DNA of 64,000 nucleotides, taken from assembly GCF_002865645.1 (NCBI RefSeq), contig NW_020194619.1, positions 904,442 to 968,441 of the forward strand, given 5' to 3'. A model generated the notes under the pieces. It had not been told where the DNA came from and ran no database searches. It saw nothing but the letters and a program-made list of their open reading frames with translations. The DNA is from Hyaloscypha bicolor E (Eukaryota > Ascomycota > Leotiomycetes > Helotiales > Hyaloscyphaceae). Both the position numbers and the translations under genes were made by a program. Shown here piece by piece: positions 36,401 through 46,167 of the stretch; the stretch's first letter is position 1; every line of letters starts with the position of its first letter.

Positions 36401-37702
36401 AATGCTTTATTTTTAATTATAATCTCAAGTTTAATAAAAGTATTATTTGTATAAATACTATTAGAATTACTTTTATATAGGAATACTAGTATAAAAACCT
36501 CTAAACTATTTCTATAAAAAATATTACTATTATAAGTAATAGAAATACTATTTATTAATATCTTTTTATTAAAAACTAATATATTAGAAAAATATATTAA
36601 AGAAATATATATTATATTAGTCTATTAACTAAAAGCTTTATATAATTTATTAATTATTATTTAAACTATTAAATCCTTAGAAACTAATATAAAGATATTT
36701 AATAAAGATATTTAATAGTAAATTAAAAATATTATTAGAAAACTAAGATTTATAAAACTAATAAAGAAGTTTTTATATTTAATTATTTTTATAAATACTT
36801 TATTTATAAATAATAAAGATTTCTTTTTCTAAATTAGATATATTCTAGTTTTAGTAAATAAAACTAAATATATTAATATTATTTATTGGTTTTCTATTAA
36901 ATATAAAAGAATTACTAGAAGTATTCTAGTTTCGAAATTCTATAATATAGTTTATAGCTTTAATATAAATACATTAATTAAATCTATAATTAATAAAATA
37001 CTAGAAATAGAACTATTACTAGTAGTTTATATAAATTCGAAATTATTATATAAATGCCTTATTAAATTAAATACTATTTAAAAGAAATATCTAATAATTA
37101 ATCTAATATATTTTTATTAGATATATAAATAATAAGAGATTATAGAAATTAAATAAATTAAAGGAAAATTTAATTTTATTAATTTTATAATAAAACTAAA
37201 ACTAGTAAATATTCTTAAATATCTAATTAATATAAATATAATATAATTAGATATAAAGAAATAAGTTAAATATAAATAAAGCAGAAAATAAATATATAAA
37301 ATAAGAAAATATTATAAAAGAAAAGTTATATATAAAAGACTATAGCCTTTAATATATAACCGAAACCTTAAAAGTAATATAAATATATAAAATATTTAGA
37401 AAATCTAGTATTAGATCGAATTAGGAAATTTATATATAATTAAAAAAGAAATACTATTTTTCGCGTTTTTAGAAAAATTCTAGTATTAATATAATTATAA
37501 TTATTAATAGTTATATAATTTCGTGTTATATAAATAACTTAATAAGTAAACTAGATTTTATTAGGCTTAGTAAATTTAGGAATTATATATTAATATTATA
37601 ATATTATACTTTTTATTTCTAAATAATAACTTTACTAATTTAATATAACTAGTATTTTATATATATTATATAATAATATTATATATTACTAGTAAACTAA
37701 TA
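33485..37702 (+). mobile_element. Ty1/Copia element 1, 5'-truncated, with 3' LTR
   Basis: On the plus strand, the segment 33,590-34,030 matches the gag/protease-region frame found at 63,082-63,369 (minus). A protease-to-integrase junction follows (about 34,400-34,640), then integrase (34,850-35,300), reverse transcriptase (about 36,000-36,500) and RNase H (36,925-37,120), whose sequence parallels 59,876-60,064. A purine-rich tract precedes the 3' LTR at 37,325-37,702. The 5' LTR and start are lost at the junction with Gypsy element 2. Mutation is heavier than in the LINE cluster, with few C or G left. Confidence 0.83.
37325..37702 (+). repeat. Copia element 1 3' LTR
   Basis: This starts with the GTTATATATAAAAG palindrome and ends with TAGTAAACTAATA. 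It is the reverse complement of the LTRs at 49,047-49,500 and 59,207-59,670, but about 80 bp shorter, so it has internal deletions. Confidence 0.85.
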
Positions 37703-38379
37703 CTTAATTTAAAATATATTAAGGAATTTAATAAAAAGAGAAATAAATAAATAAAATAAAATACTTTTTATATTTAATTTTTATTTCTTTAATTAGCTAA
37801 TTTAAAATAATATATTTTTTATATTTTATAAAATAAAGAATTTTATATATTATAAAGTTATTTTTATATTAGCTTTAGTATTTAATAATATTTATAATCT
37901 AGTTATTTTATTTAATACTAATTATATTTATTTCTAATAAAATAAAAACTAAATATAAAAATCTATTTTTTAAAGTATTAAATATATTATTAATAGAATT
38001 TATATATTTTGAAACTAAAACTCTAAATAATTTAAAATATTAGTATTATTTTATTTATTTTAACTAAATAAATAAATTTAAAAAAAAGCTTAAATTCTAT
38101 AATTTATAATAAGCTTTAAAGAAATAATTAAAAAATAAAATTTTAATATTTCTTTTTATAAATTATTTTAAATTAATATTAAGCTTAACTAATATATATT
38201 ATTATAGAAATATTAATTTCTAAAAGTATTAGTAAATTATAAATTATTAAAAAGATATTTATAAATAATATTATTTATTATTATTTATTAATTAGAACTA
38301 TTAAATAATATATTTTAGCTTTATATAATAAAATAATTCTATTCGAGTAATTAATAAACTAATTTGCTATAAGAGAATC
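37703..38379. other. Very AT-rich DNA, probably the decayed front of the DUF3435 gene
   Basis: This is extremely AT-rich sequence between the Copia LTR and the readable part of the DUF3435 relic. It probably includes the mutated upstream part of that gene, but I could not read any catalytic recombinase box in it. No other feature was seen. Confidence 0.3.
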
Positions 38380-39285
38380 TCGAATGCTTTAATAAATATA
38401 TAGAAGTTTGAAATTAGTTTATATTTCGAGTTCTTTAAATTTATTAAAGAATATATTTAATATATTTAAGAGTTCAAGAATTAAAGCTATTTTATTATTA
38501 AAGCAGCCAAGAAAATAAAATAGTTTAAAAAATATGAAAATATATAAGCTAATATTAATACTTTAAAATACTATTTAAAGAATAATTTACTTAAAAAGAT
38601 TATTATAGAGTTTTATAAACCTATTTATATTATTAAAGTTAATTAATAATTATAAGGCATTTGTCTAGTTAATATAATTACTTTATTAATCCTCAAATAT
38701 AAGCTCGAAAAGTAAAGCAAAGTAGCCAAACTATTCTTTAAGCTATTTAATAGTATAACTAAAAATTAAATTCTTGAAATATAGGTCAAGCTTATTAATA
38801 ACCTTATATAACTCTATAAAAAGCAAGAAACCCCTTATTAATATAAGATACTAAAGAAAATAAGGCACCTAAAGAGTTACTATATATATGCGAGTATAGA
38901 TATAGATAAGGAAGAGGAGAAGGAGAAAGATATCTCTTAAGGAGAGACCGAGATAGAGTCTGATATAGACTGGGAAATCAAGATACTAGCGGACAAAGAT
39001 TCAGATACAGACTCTATAGCTTCTATAGAAGTAAAAGAGCAGCCTATGGCCCCTATACTATACTATGCCTTTTGCAAATGGGCTAATAAGGAGGCAGGCC
39101 CCCGGAAACGGGAGCATGTATTCTCCCGTATCAGTAGTCTTGGCCGCCATATCCGGGCTCAGTATCTCTGTCCTCGGGCTGCCGGCAAAGGCTTTGACTA
39201 TCCATACCAAGGGTGCTCAGCCTTCTTAGGGAGCGCTATATACTTCTTGAGTTACACCGAACATTAGTATGAATTATGTCTTTGA
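38380..39285 (+). pseudogene. DUF3435 (Starship captain-type) gene relic, C-terminal part
   Basis: One frame from about 38,380 to a TGA at 39,283-39,285 reads as the C-terminal half of a DUF3435-family protein. It shows an IKAAK segment (38,497-38,511), a KNNLLKK helix, a stretch ending VAKLFFKLFN, an acidic hinge (38,920-39,000), and two C2H2-like fingers (39,055-39,255). In the fingers several Cys and His are Tyr: YAFC for CxxC, QYL for QHL, and YPYQGC for CPYQGC. DUF3435 is the fold of the tyrosine recombinases called captains in Starship elements, though not every DUF3435 gene is a captain. The N-terminal catalytic part is not readable. Stops are RIP-type and become rarer rightwards; the last 240 bp are nearly clean. 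The family call is from memory of its C-terminal pattern. Confidence 0.62.
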
Positions 39286-39770
39286 TAGCATTATTAATAG
39301 ATTATATGGGTTGCAAGTCTCCCCAGTCCTAGCCATACTAAGGGCATGAAATTGAGCTGCGCGGCCTCACGCCCGTTGCTTGGGACTTCCTGAGCACATT
39401 GTAAGGACACTAATAAACTTAGTAATTATTATAGTCAGTAAACACACCAAGCTCGGGTCATCCATCTGGCTAATATATTTGAAGTACTTAAAGTTAGTGC
39501 AAGCAAAAAAAGACAGAAATCTTCCAATTTTGCATCTTTGCCGATCCCATATTATTGGCTTCCGGCTTGCAAAATTGAATGTAAATCCTGTGCTAGCTGA
39601 AGCATAAATAACAATTCTACTCGGCAAATATCATTATATTGCTTTAGAAGAACAATAATGATCAGACGCTGGTGGGCTGAGAGGTGGTGGATTAGAAAAT
39701 GGCGTGAATGTGATAGTTTGAGAGAAAGGAGGTTCCAGCATCTGAACAGATTAGCACTTTACGGAGAACG
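39286..39770. other. Intergenic DNA of normal composition
   Basis: These 485 bp of balanced base composition lie between the DUF3435 relic and the first DNA transposon. Open frames on both strands overlap here (39,367-39,627 minus and 39,380-39,607 plus), but neither resembles a known protein and both are probably chance. No promoter or RNA gene was recognised. Confidence 0.5.
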
Positions 39771-39795
39771 CGGCATAAAGTGACGGGATTACAGG
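39771..39795 (+). repeat. Left terminal inverted repeat of DNA transposon 1
   Basis: This is identical, in reverse complement, to 41,878-41,902. The flanking base run CACTTTA (39,755-39,761) mirrors TAAAGTG inside the repeat, giving a small hairpin at the very end. Confidence 0.9.
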
Positions 39796-40035
39796 TGCAT
39801 GCATAATTATAGGGCCACTAATAGGGCCTGCAGTGTCTCAGCGAGCCCTGTAAGCCCCGTAATTACCTTCCAATAGAGGCATAAGGCCCCTGAAAGCTCC
39901 CTGAAACATAATGTAGCCCGATTAGAAGGTTATATTAAGCCACAGGCTTTGATAGGGCCCTTAGCCCCTGTATTTTAGGCGTACGTCCGCAATCGGTAGC
40001 GGGGTAAAGTGAGCTTTACCCCCCTTCTCACCCCT

Positions 40036-40215
40036 CCCCAAGCTCTTTACTCACTCTCTTCTTTACTCTCACTTTCCCTTAGCAATTATGGCTACCTTTG
40101 GTGGTTTGTTTGACTTCCCCCCAAGCTCTTTACTCACTCTCTTCTTTACTCTCACTTTCCTATTTAAAGCTAGTAATTATGGCTACCTTTGGTGGTTTGT
40201 TTGACTTCCCTGATT
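40036..40215 (+). repeat. 91-bp tandem duplication over the transposase start
   Basis: Two adjacent copies of a segment run from CCAAGCTCTTTACTCAC through the start codon and first eleven codons. ATGs lie at 40,088 and 40,179, 91 bp apart. Since 91 is not a multiple of three, translation from the first ATG leaves the transposase frame, so the second is taken as the working start. Confidence 0.85.
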
Positions 40216-41744
40216 TATTAGATAACTAATTAGAGCTCTCCTCTTCTCCTAATTCCTCTAATTCAGACGAATTAGCCTATAGTATAGCTACTAAAGATAA
40301 AGAGGATGCCTGGTATAATTTACTATCTGATTTAGAAGATAAAGACAATAATTCGATTATACCAAGCCTTATTCTTCCTCTTTGTCCTTCTATAGCTACT
40401 TCTACAGCTTTTACTATACCTAATATTATATATAAAAAGTATTCTACTAGTACTAGAATTAAGGCTATTTATATACTTGAGTAAAGACGATCTATAGGCA
40501 ATATTAAGAAAGTTATAGGAGTATTCAGAACTCGTATTTATAAGCTTGCAAGCCTTACTAGGTAATATAGATAAAGAGAGTATGAGAATATGCCTCTAGA
40601 AACCTCTTATATACTTAATTAATCTTGATCTAGTAGGCTAGTAATCTCGCCTGCTATAATTAAGTATATCTTATAAGTAGTACTTCAAAATTCGACTATT
40701 TATAGTTTCTCCTATATTGTTATTATAAAGGAAGTAAGGAAACGAGGTTACGAGATTGCTCCCCGGATAGTTTAGAAGGTTCTTATAATAGCTGGCTATT
40801 CTTAGTATAAACTAATAGTAAAGCCTGGTTTAAATAAGTTTAGTAAAAAGAAAAGGCTAGACTAGTATTTAAAGTACAAGTATTAGAGTCTTAAAGATTA
40901 GAAAAATATAATTTTTATAGACGAAATAGTAATATAATTAGGTAATATATAAGAGAAAAAAAGAGTCTAAAGGCTTCCAGGGGAAGCTTATAATAAGTAT
41001 TATATAAAGAGATACTAGAAAGGCTTTTTAGAGTTTATATTTTAGGGATTATTCTCATATAATAAAAAAGGGCTATACTATATATGGGAAAAGGAAATAG
41101 CTTAGTAAAAGCGAGAGAGAAAAGCTAATTTAGATATAAGGAATTCCTTAATTAAGAAGACTAATAAACAGAAATAAGAGAAAGAGTAAAGGAAGTAGCT
41201 AAGGGATTAGATTAAAGTCTATAGTAAGAAACCTAATAGAACGAGAAAAATATAGAAATATAATAAGAAAACCGGAGCTTTTATAGTAAAGAATAGATAT
41301 AGAGGAATTAATTAGTACTAATACCAAAGGGAAATCCTTACTATAAAGCTCTTGCCCTTTATAAAGGAATACCTAAAGAATCGTCTAAATACTATTATTT
41401 AGGAGAATAATATACCAGTTTATAAATCTCATTACTAATAAGGGATTTATAACCTTTAAAGGATTATGAAAATGCTCTGGCCAAGTAACTTACCTGATCT
41501 CAATACTATTAAGCCTATATGGTTTTATATAAAGAAAGAAACTACGAAGCGGGGACCTATGAGTAATAGAAAGAAGCTAAGGGTAAGGTGGGAGAAATAC
41601 TAGAAGGATCTTCCTCAAAGAAAAATTCAAGAGTGGATTGAGGCAATTCCTTATTACGTAAAAGAGGTAATTAGATTAGAGGGAGGGAACGAGTATAAGG
41701 AAGGGCGAAAGAAGGGCCAAGAGAAAGAAGCAGTATATAGCTAA
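40179..41744 (+). pseudogene. Tc1-like DDE transposase 1, RIP-inactivated
   Basis: This is a 522-codon frame, ATG to TAA, with no net indel but many TAG/TAA stops. The N-terminal part is Ser/Asp-rich, followed by a helix-turn-helix-like region (40,440-40,560). The DDE core has the first Asp in FIDEI (codon 40,920), the second site as Asn at 41,406 in ENNIP, and the third as Lys at 41,511 in DLNTIKPIW, where Tc1 proteins have SPDLNPIE. The second and third sites are 34 residues apart, the DD34E spacing of Tc1 transposases. Both lost residues are G-to-A changes. The protein would have cut and pasted the element at its inverted repeats. Confidence 0.85.
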
Positions 41745-41877
41745 AGTATATCTTCAAATATGATTAATTTTATCAGGTGATTTACCCCACCTGCAAGCCC
41801 CTTTTTTTAAGCGAAATAGCCTTCAGGGGGCAAGTAAGACCTTACAGGGCACTTTAGTGGACTGCATATAATTATGC

Positions 41878-41902
41878 CCTGTAATCCCGTCACTTTATGC
41901 CG
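41878..41902 (-). repeat. Right terminal inverted repeat of DNA transposon 1
   Basis: This is the reverse complement of 39,771-39,795 with no mismatch, and it ends ...CACTTTATGCCG. Confidence 0.9.
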
Positions 41903-42115
41903 TGATCTGCGTACCAAGGGAACTATAAGTGTTCAAAGTCGCACCTTGGTGGGCTGGAGAGGTATGCTCGACATTAAAGATTGTGAAGCTGGTAAGCCTG
42001 CGGCCGTCGTAAGCTATCACGAGAGGGCAGGGGCTTTTACGAAATATTACCCCGCCCCCTCAATCGAATCCCTAGATGATAGGCTTGATGCTGACTAATT
42101 TCGGGCTGTGAGACA
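41903..42115. other. Short host segment between two DNA transposons
   Basis: These 213 bp of balanced composition show no RIP signature. An open frame runs from the transposon end to 42,098 on the plus strand but starts inside the inverted repeat and matches nothing I know. It may be a scrap of an older gene. Nothing else was seen. Confidence 0.4.
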
Positions 42116-43576
42116 CCAGTGGGTGTCCGAATTCGCTACGCACGGGCCAAAAACACCAAAAATCTAAGGGGCTCAGAAATCAATTAATGTCACTATTTTA
42201 CAGCTTCATTACTACAATGCAGTCTTAATAGGCTTTCCACCGTTTTTAGTAAGGCGTAGGCATCTCCCAGGCATATCTGAAATGCGCTTTCGCACCTCCT
42301 CCATTATTACTTTGCTCCATTCCTCCTGTAAAGCCCCCTTTACCTTCTCGTCAGAATAGAATATTCTATACTGCAATCGCTGCTTGATTATATTCTAAAT
42401 AGCTTCAATTGGGTTCAAATTAGGGCTCTGGGCAGGGTACTTAAAGTTGTCAATCGAATTCAGGTCTTTAAGCCTGCGTACTAAGCCCTTCTTTCTTATA
42501 CCATAAGAGGGGTCCCTATCCTCTTGCAAAACCCACGGTCCAGGCTCTCGATTGCGAGCCTCTTGAATAGCTTCGATATATACTGGTAAGAGACGCTCAG
42601 TATAGTACTTTTGGGTTATGGAATTGCCCTGTGGCTTGACTTCGACTTTATAAGGCTTTAGGGCCTCTTATTCGCGAATTCTGGCTTGATATTCGTTCTT
42701 TGATTCGGTCTTTGAGCGGCAATGAGGTTTAGAAGGTATTAGGGGTTATATAACCTCCTTTTCTTCATTATAGTAAAACTCAAGCTTCTTTGCTTTTGTA
42801 TCCCAGGTAATCCATGCCGCGATATGGAACTTGACGCCCTTCCTTTTCCCTCTCTATAATATTCTCATTATTATAGCATTTTACATGCTCCCTAAGTATT
42901 CCTGAAGCTTGCTATATTATAGGGTCGATATATACTTTATTAGTAAAAAAGATATATCTCCAAAAATCGTCCACATTCTTGTCCTTATACTCCTTACCAT
43001 ATAATACTCTCTCCTCCTTATTTTTCTCTGAGATTTCCTTCTTTATAAATACTGCCTTATAAATCTGACCGCCGTTTATATACTCTCTTAATTTCTTTTG
43101 TAATTAATGCTGCTTAACAGGTATATTATGGTAGGCAATCTATATATTATATAATTGATTACGGACCTGATTTCGTAATAGAGAAACGAGCATCTTGCAG
43201 ACTGCTTTTGTGACTTTCGAGCGTCTTCCAAGGTTTGACGATAGCTTGCGCGTATGACGATATGCCAGAGACCCTAATTCCTCCCTCTGCTTCTTCCAAA
43301 GGCGGCCTGTTCCTTCTGTAATATTGTAATCCTTACAGATCGCTCGCATGGACCGGTTCTCGTGTTCCCTATCCCAGGCATTATAGAACCGGGGTTTTCT
43401 CACAGTATTAGCTTCTTGGCCTTCTGAAGGACCAGGGGGAGGGGTAATCCTCAAATTGCGACGTGTGGTTGGGGCCATATTGAGCAATTGGTGTGGTTGT
43501 TTACTTGAGAGGAAAATCGCGATTTCGTGTTTTTGGTGTTTTTGGCCTGTGCGTAGCGAATTCGGACACCCACGGG
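42116..43576 (-). mobile_element. Tc1/mariner-like DNA transposon 2, long inverted repeats
   Basis: Inverted repeats of about 48 bp with two or three mismatches (GTGGGTGTCCGAATTCG, then CTACGCAC, then GGCCAAAAACACC) lie at 42,116-42,163 and 43,529-43,576. TA follows at 43,577-43,578 and CA precedes at 42,114-42,115, which fits a TA target duplication with one side mutated. It encloses 1,461 bp with a minus-strand transposase pseudogene. It is less RIP-mutated than transposon 1. Its repeats are unrelated to those of transposon 1, so it is a different family. Confidence 0.87.
42212..43478 (-). pseudogene. Tc1/mariner-like transposase 2, frameshifted
   Basis: This is read on the minus strand from ATG 43,478. 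An in-frame ATG nine bases upstream is also possible. An open N-terminal part (to about 43,140) has Arg-rich sequence and a helix-turn-helix (RSMRAICKDYNITEGTGRLW). After a stop and at least one frameshift, the DDE core follows: FFTNKVYID where TDEVHID is expected (Asn codon 42,939-42,941), EDRDPSYG for the second Asp, and SPNLNPIEAI with the third Glu intact, 35 or 37 residues further on depending on which Asp is catalytic. A TAG at 42,212-42,214 ends it. The total length, about 420 codons, is typical of the family. Confidence 0.82.
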
Positions 43577-44354
43577 TAGCACGGGTGAGAGGCTTTGTGT
43601 AACGCTGCTATCTTCCACTATCAATGACCATTATGAATCCTTACTCTAGGGGAAAATGGCTCTTCTCACCTTCTTGTACTTTGTTACTTCACAGAGCAGA
43701 CTCACGCAATCAGCGTAGGCGATTGAAACTCACGGAACTGTTGTCCGATCAGGGCAGAAATAGGCGGTAGGTCCCAAGCCTGGCTTCCACCAACCTCCTC
43801 TGGCGGCCTTGAGCGAGGCTCCGAGGCGTTGAGGCTTTGAGGTTTTGGTCACGTCTTGCAGCCCAGGATACGCTCTGCGAGCTCTTTGGCCGAAAACCCC
43901 CCACGGTGCATATGCTGTGTTACAATGTCCGTCTTATTTTGGGTACCTCCGTACAGAGACTGCCTTCTCGAGCATGGCGCAAAGTGGCTTAGGAAACGAC
44001 GATGAGGTCGCCAATCAGTTCTAGTTGCGAGTGCCGCCAGAACGCATTTGCTGCCACACGTGCGCTCTGCTGTTCTGTGATGAGACAGCAGATTTTGACC
44101 TTGGCACCGATGCAGCCTAATCCTTTATTGAGGTATCTGCCCCAACACTTCTCCTCCGAATGTGTCGGGCCCACCTAGTCGGTGCGAGAGGAGGCTGGGA
44201 CGAGGGAGCGGCATGTCCCGCAGTTGGACTAGGCCAATGGCTTGAGAAAATCGTATTAAGTGCGGCTGCTGCCAGGTTTCTAGCTTCTCTTCCATCCCCA
44301 GCCTCGTCCTCGGTCATGGACACAGTAAGGTGCATGTGCCCCCAAAGGTTAATC
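43577..44354. other. Intergenic DNA upstream of the membrane-protein gene
   Basis: These 778 bp of balanced composition have no RIP signature and presumably hold the promoter and 5' UTR of the gene starting at 44,355. Open frames on both strands at 43,989-44,380 are antisense or chance. No TATA box could be assigned with confidence. Confidence 0.5.
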
Positions 44355-45848
44355 ATGTACTGGTTCATCTTGCTGTTCATTGCTCCTGCCGTCTCCAGGG
44401 GTTCTTACAACGTTTCCCATGTACTTCACTCCTCAAATCTACTTTCCGGTCGTCAAAATACTTGTGGCTCATGTGCAAGTACGAATCAGCTAAAGTCTTC
44501 TTTGTATAAAGCAGAATTATCGCTGACGAAGGGTTTTTAGGCACTGAGCAATGCTGTGGTAGTACATGCATTGACGCTGCTCTAGTTTGCTGCCCAGACG
44601 GTCTCTATTGGTGTCCTATTGTCGGGGAGTCGTGCGAACCTTGCCCTGCTGGATTGCATTGCTCTACCATCTACGGCGATTATTCACCATGGGCATGCTG
44701 TCCAGACAATGTTTGTACTTTGAGGGTGTCGAGTGGTACTGGTATAGCTACAATCGTAACATCGATCGGTAGCCCCGCGCCTCCAAGCTCTGCACCCCCA
44801 ACGTCTACGTATACTCCGCCTACCACCACGCCCTCGCCCTCACCGAGTCCCCCTCACACTACTCCAACACCTTCTCCGAGCCCTACTACGCCATCCCCTT
44901 CACGAAGTCCTCCACCTACCACCCCGTCGCCTTCGCCAAGTCCTACCACCAGACTCATAACACCCCCAATCATTACACCAACTATAACACCAACTTTGTC
45001 AACTACTCCAAAGAGCGCAAGCTCCAAAGCCTCTGCAACGTCCTCAAGTATCAACTCTGTGAAATTCATCACATCTACAATCTCCCCTCGCTCAACAGCT
45101 TCAAGATGGGATGGATCCGGACCTCTCCTTACCGGGACTTGTGCCACTCCCGAATTCTCGCTGGTTAACGGACCTCAAACGACATCAGTGTTCTATATCG
45201 GAGTAGTTGGCTGTGTGGGCGACAAAACGGATTGCTGTCCATTCCAAGTAAGCAGCACAACCGCGACCGTTACAGCTGCAGGACCGGCTCCCACAACTCA
45301 ACTCAACTTTCCTTCTGCGAGTACGACCAATCAAAATACCCTGCCAGACTGTCCAGCAGACTACCAGACTATCTCATCTTCCTTCTGCTGTCCTTCGTAA
45401 GTGTCAATCTATACACCACTTGAAAAGATGAAGTTCAACTAATTGAATCAGGGGATACTTGCTCTGGGACACCCCGCTCGGAGGAATAACACCATGCTAT
45501 AGCACAACATCTAACTATCTGACACCTCCATCCATTACCGATGCCTCGGCCACAGACTTTGCAGCTCCTACCGGTCCATCAATAACCACAAGCACTGTCG
45601 TCAACGTAGTATACGCCATGAACTACCCTGTCAAGGGTCGGTCGACCACACTGAGCAAAGGTGCGGATGCCGGTATTGGCGTTGGCTCGGTAGCTGTAGC
45701 GGCTGTGGCCGCTTCTGTTTTGTTCTGGTTCTTCTTCAGGAGAAGACCTCGGGATCCGGATAATGAGGATAATCATAGTCCGTATTCTGACAGGGGAAGA
45801 GGCCGAAATGAGTCTTCGCCTTCGGCTGGACCGGCAGTGACGCCTTAG
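44355..45848 (+). CDS. Secreted/membrane-anchored Cys-rich, Ser/Thr/Pro-rich protein (3 exons)
   Basis: Exons 44,355-44,478, 44,541-45,396 and 45,452-45,848 join to 458 codons plus stop. Residues 1-15 (MYWFILLFIAPAVSR) form a signal peptide. Residues 37-100 hold 14 Cys, with three CC pairs, in a granulin-like arrangement. Residues about 115-250 are a Ser/Thr/Pro-rich stalk, probably O-glycosylated. A second Cys module (CVGDKTDCCPF, then DCPADY...FCCPSGY...TPCYS) spans roughly 275-345. One membrane helix (about 400-422) is followed by RRR and a charged 35-residue tail. This is the plan of ascomycete cell-surface proteins anchored in the plasma membrane, with wall sensors as one possible role; the function itself is unknown. 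The start at 44,355 gives the cleanest signal peptide, although an in-frame ATG lies at 44,319. There are no stops and no RIP signs. This is the one intact gene here. Confidence 0.85.
44479..44540 (+). other. Intron 1 of the membrane-protein gene
   Basis: 62 bp, GTACGA...TTTTTAG, with a CTGAC branch site at 44,523-44,527. It splits a codon after its first base (Ser 42) and, once removed, joins CGSCA to STEQCC in frame. Confidence 0.85.
45397..45451 (+). other. Intron 2 of the membrane-protein gene
   Basis: 55 bp, GTAAGT...AATCAG, with an AACTAAT branch-site match at 45,437-45,443. It splits Ser 327 after the second base inside the FCCPSGY motif; without removal the frame stops at once. Confidence 0.87.
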
Positions 45849-46167
45849 ATTGGATTTCTCTCTTTTGTCGAATTTGTTGCATAATTAATCATGGCTTTTT
45901 TATGTTCGTATAGTAGGGGAGACGACGTCAGTATTTCGTATACGGCGTGGATGGTTTAATCTAATGTTTTAATGGTCAATTGGTCAAACAGTCTGTTATA
46001 TACTAAATGTGCCTACTCTCTATTAAATAGCAATCTCCGATCCAATCTATATAAACTCCACACTCACCCCTACTTTATGCCTCTAACAACGCAGAATCTC
46101 AAGTTGGGCTCTTCAAGAATCGTGCCATTCTCCAATGACTATTGCTTTCCGCGACCCTCTCCGGCGT
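45849..46167. other. Intergenic DNA between converging genes
   Basis: About 320 bp between the 3' ends of the plus-strand membrane-protein gene and the minus-strand ankyrin gene. It must hold both 3' UTRs; no clear terminator or RNA gene was seen. Confidence 0.5.

Larger units (their letters stand above)
39771..41902 (+). mobile_element. Tc1-like DNA transposon 1 with 25-bp terminal inverted repeats
   Basis: Perfect 25-bp inverted repeats (starting CGGCATAAAGTGACGGG) lie at 39,771-39,795 and 41,878-41,902 and enclose 2,132 bp with a plus-strand transposase pseudogene. Subterminal sequence is also partly inverted (ATAATTAT near 39,803 and near 41,867). The TA duplication typical of Tc1 elements is not visible: the left flank is AACG and the right flank is TGAT. 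The outer 300 bp on each side keep CpA sites, while the coding part is RIP-mutated. Confidence 0.88.

Noticed and set aside
33485..38900. Centromere-like AT block
   Set aside because: The extreme A/T content is explained by RIP of Copia and neighbouring repeats, and no satellite array was seen.
39367..39627. Open frames on both strands between the DUF3435 relic and DNA transposon 1
   Set aside because: They overlap each other almost completely, have no recognisable motif, signal peptide or intron structure, and are of a length expected by chance in balanced DNA.
41874..42098. Plus-strand frame of 74 codons
   Set aside because: It starts inside the terminal inverted repeat of transposon 1, and the rest matches nothing known. 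At most it is a scrap of an older exon.
43989..44571. Several frames on both strands upstream of and over exon 1 of the membrane-protein gene
   Set aside because: They are antisense or wrong-frame readings of the promoter region, exon 1 and intron 1; the spliced gene explains the coding signal.
44854..45147. Gly/Val-rich minus-strand frame
   Set aside because: It is the complement of the Ser/Thr/Pro-rich stalk; low-complexity coding DNA gives open antisense frames.
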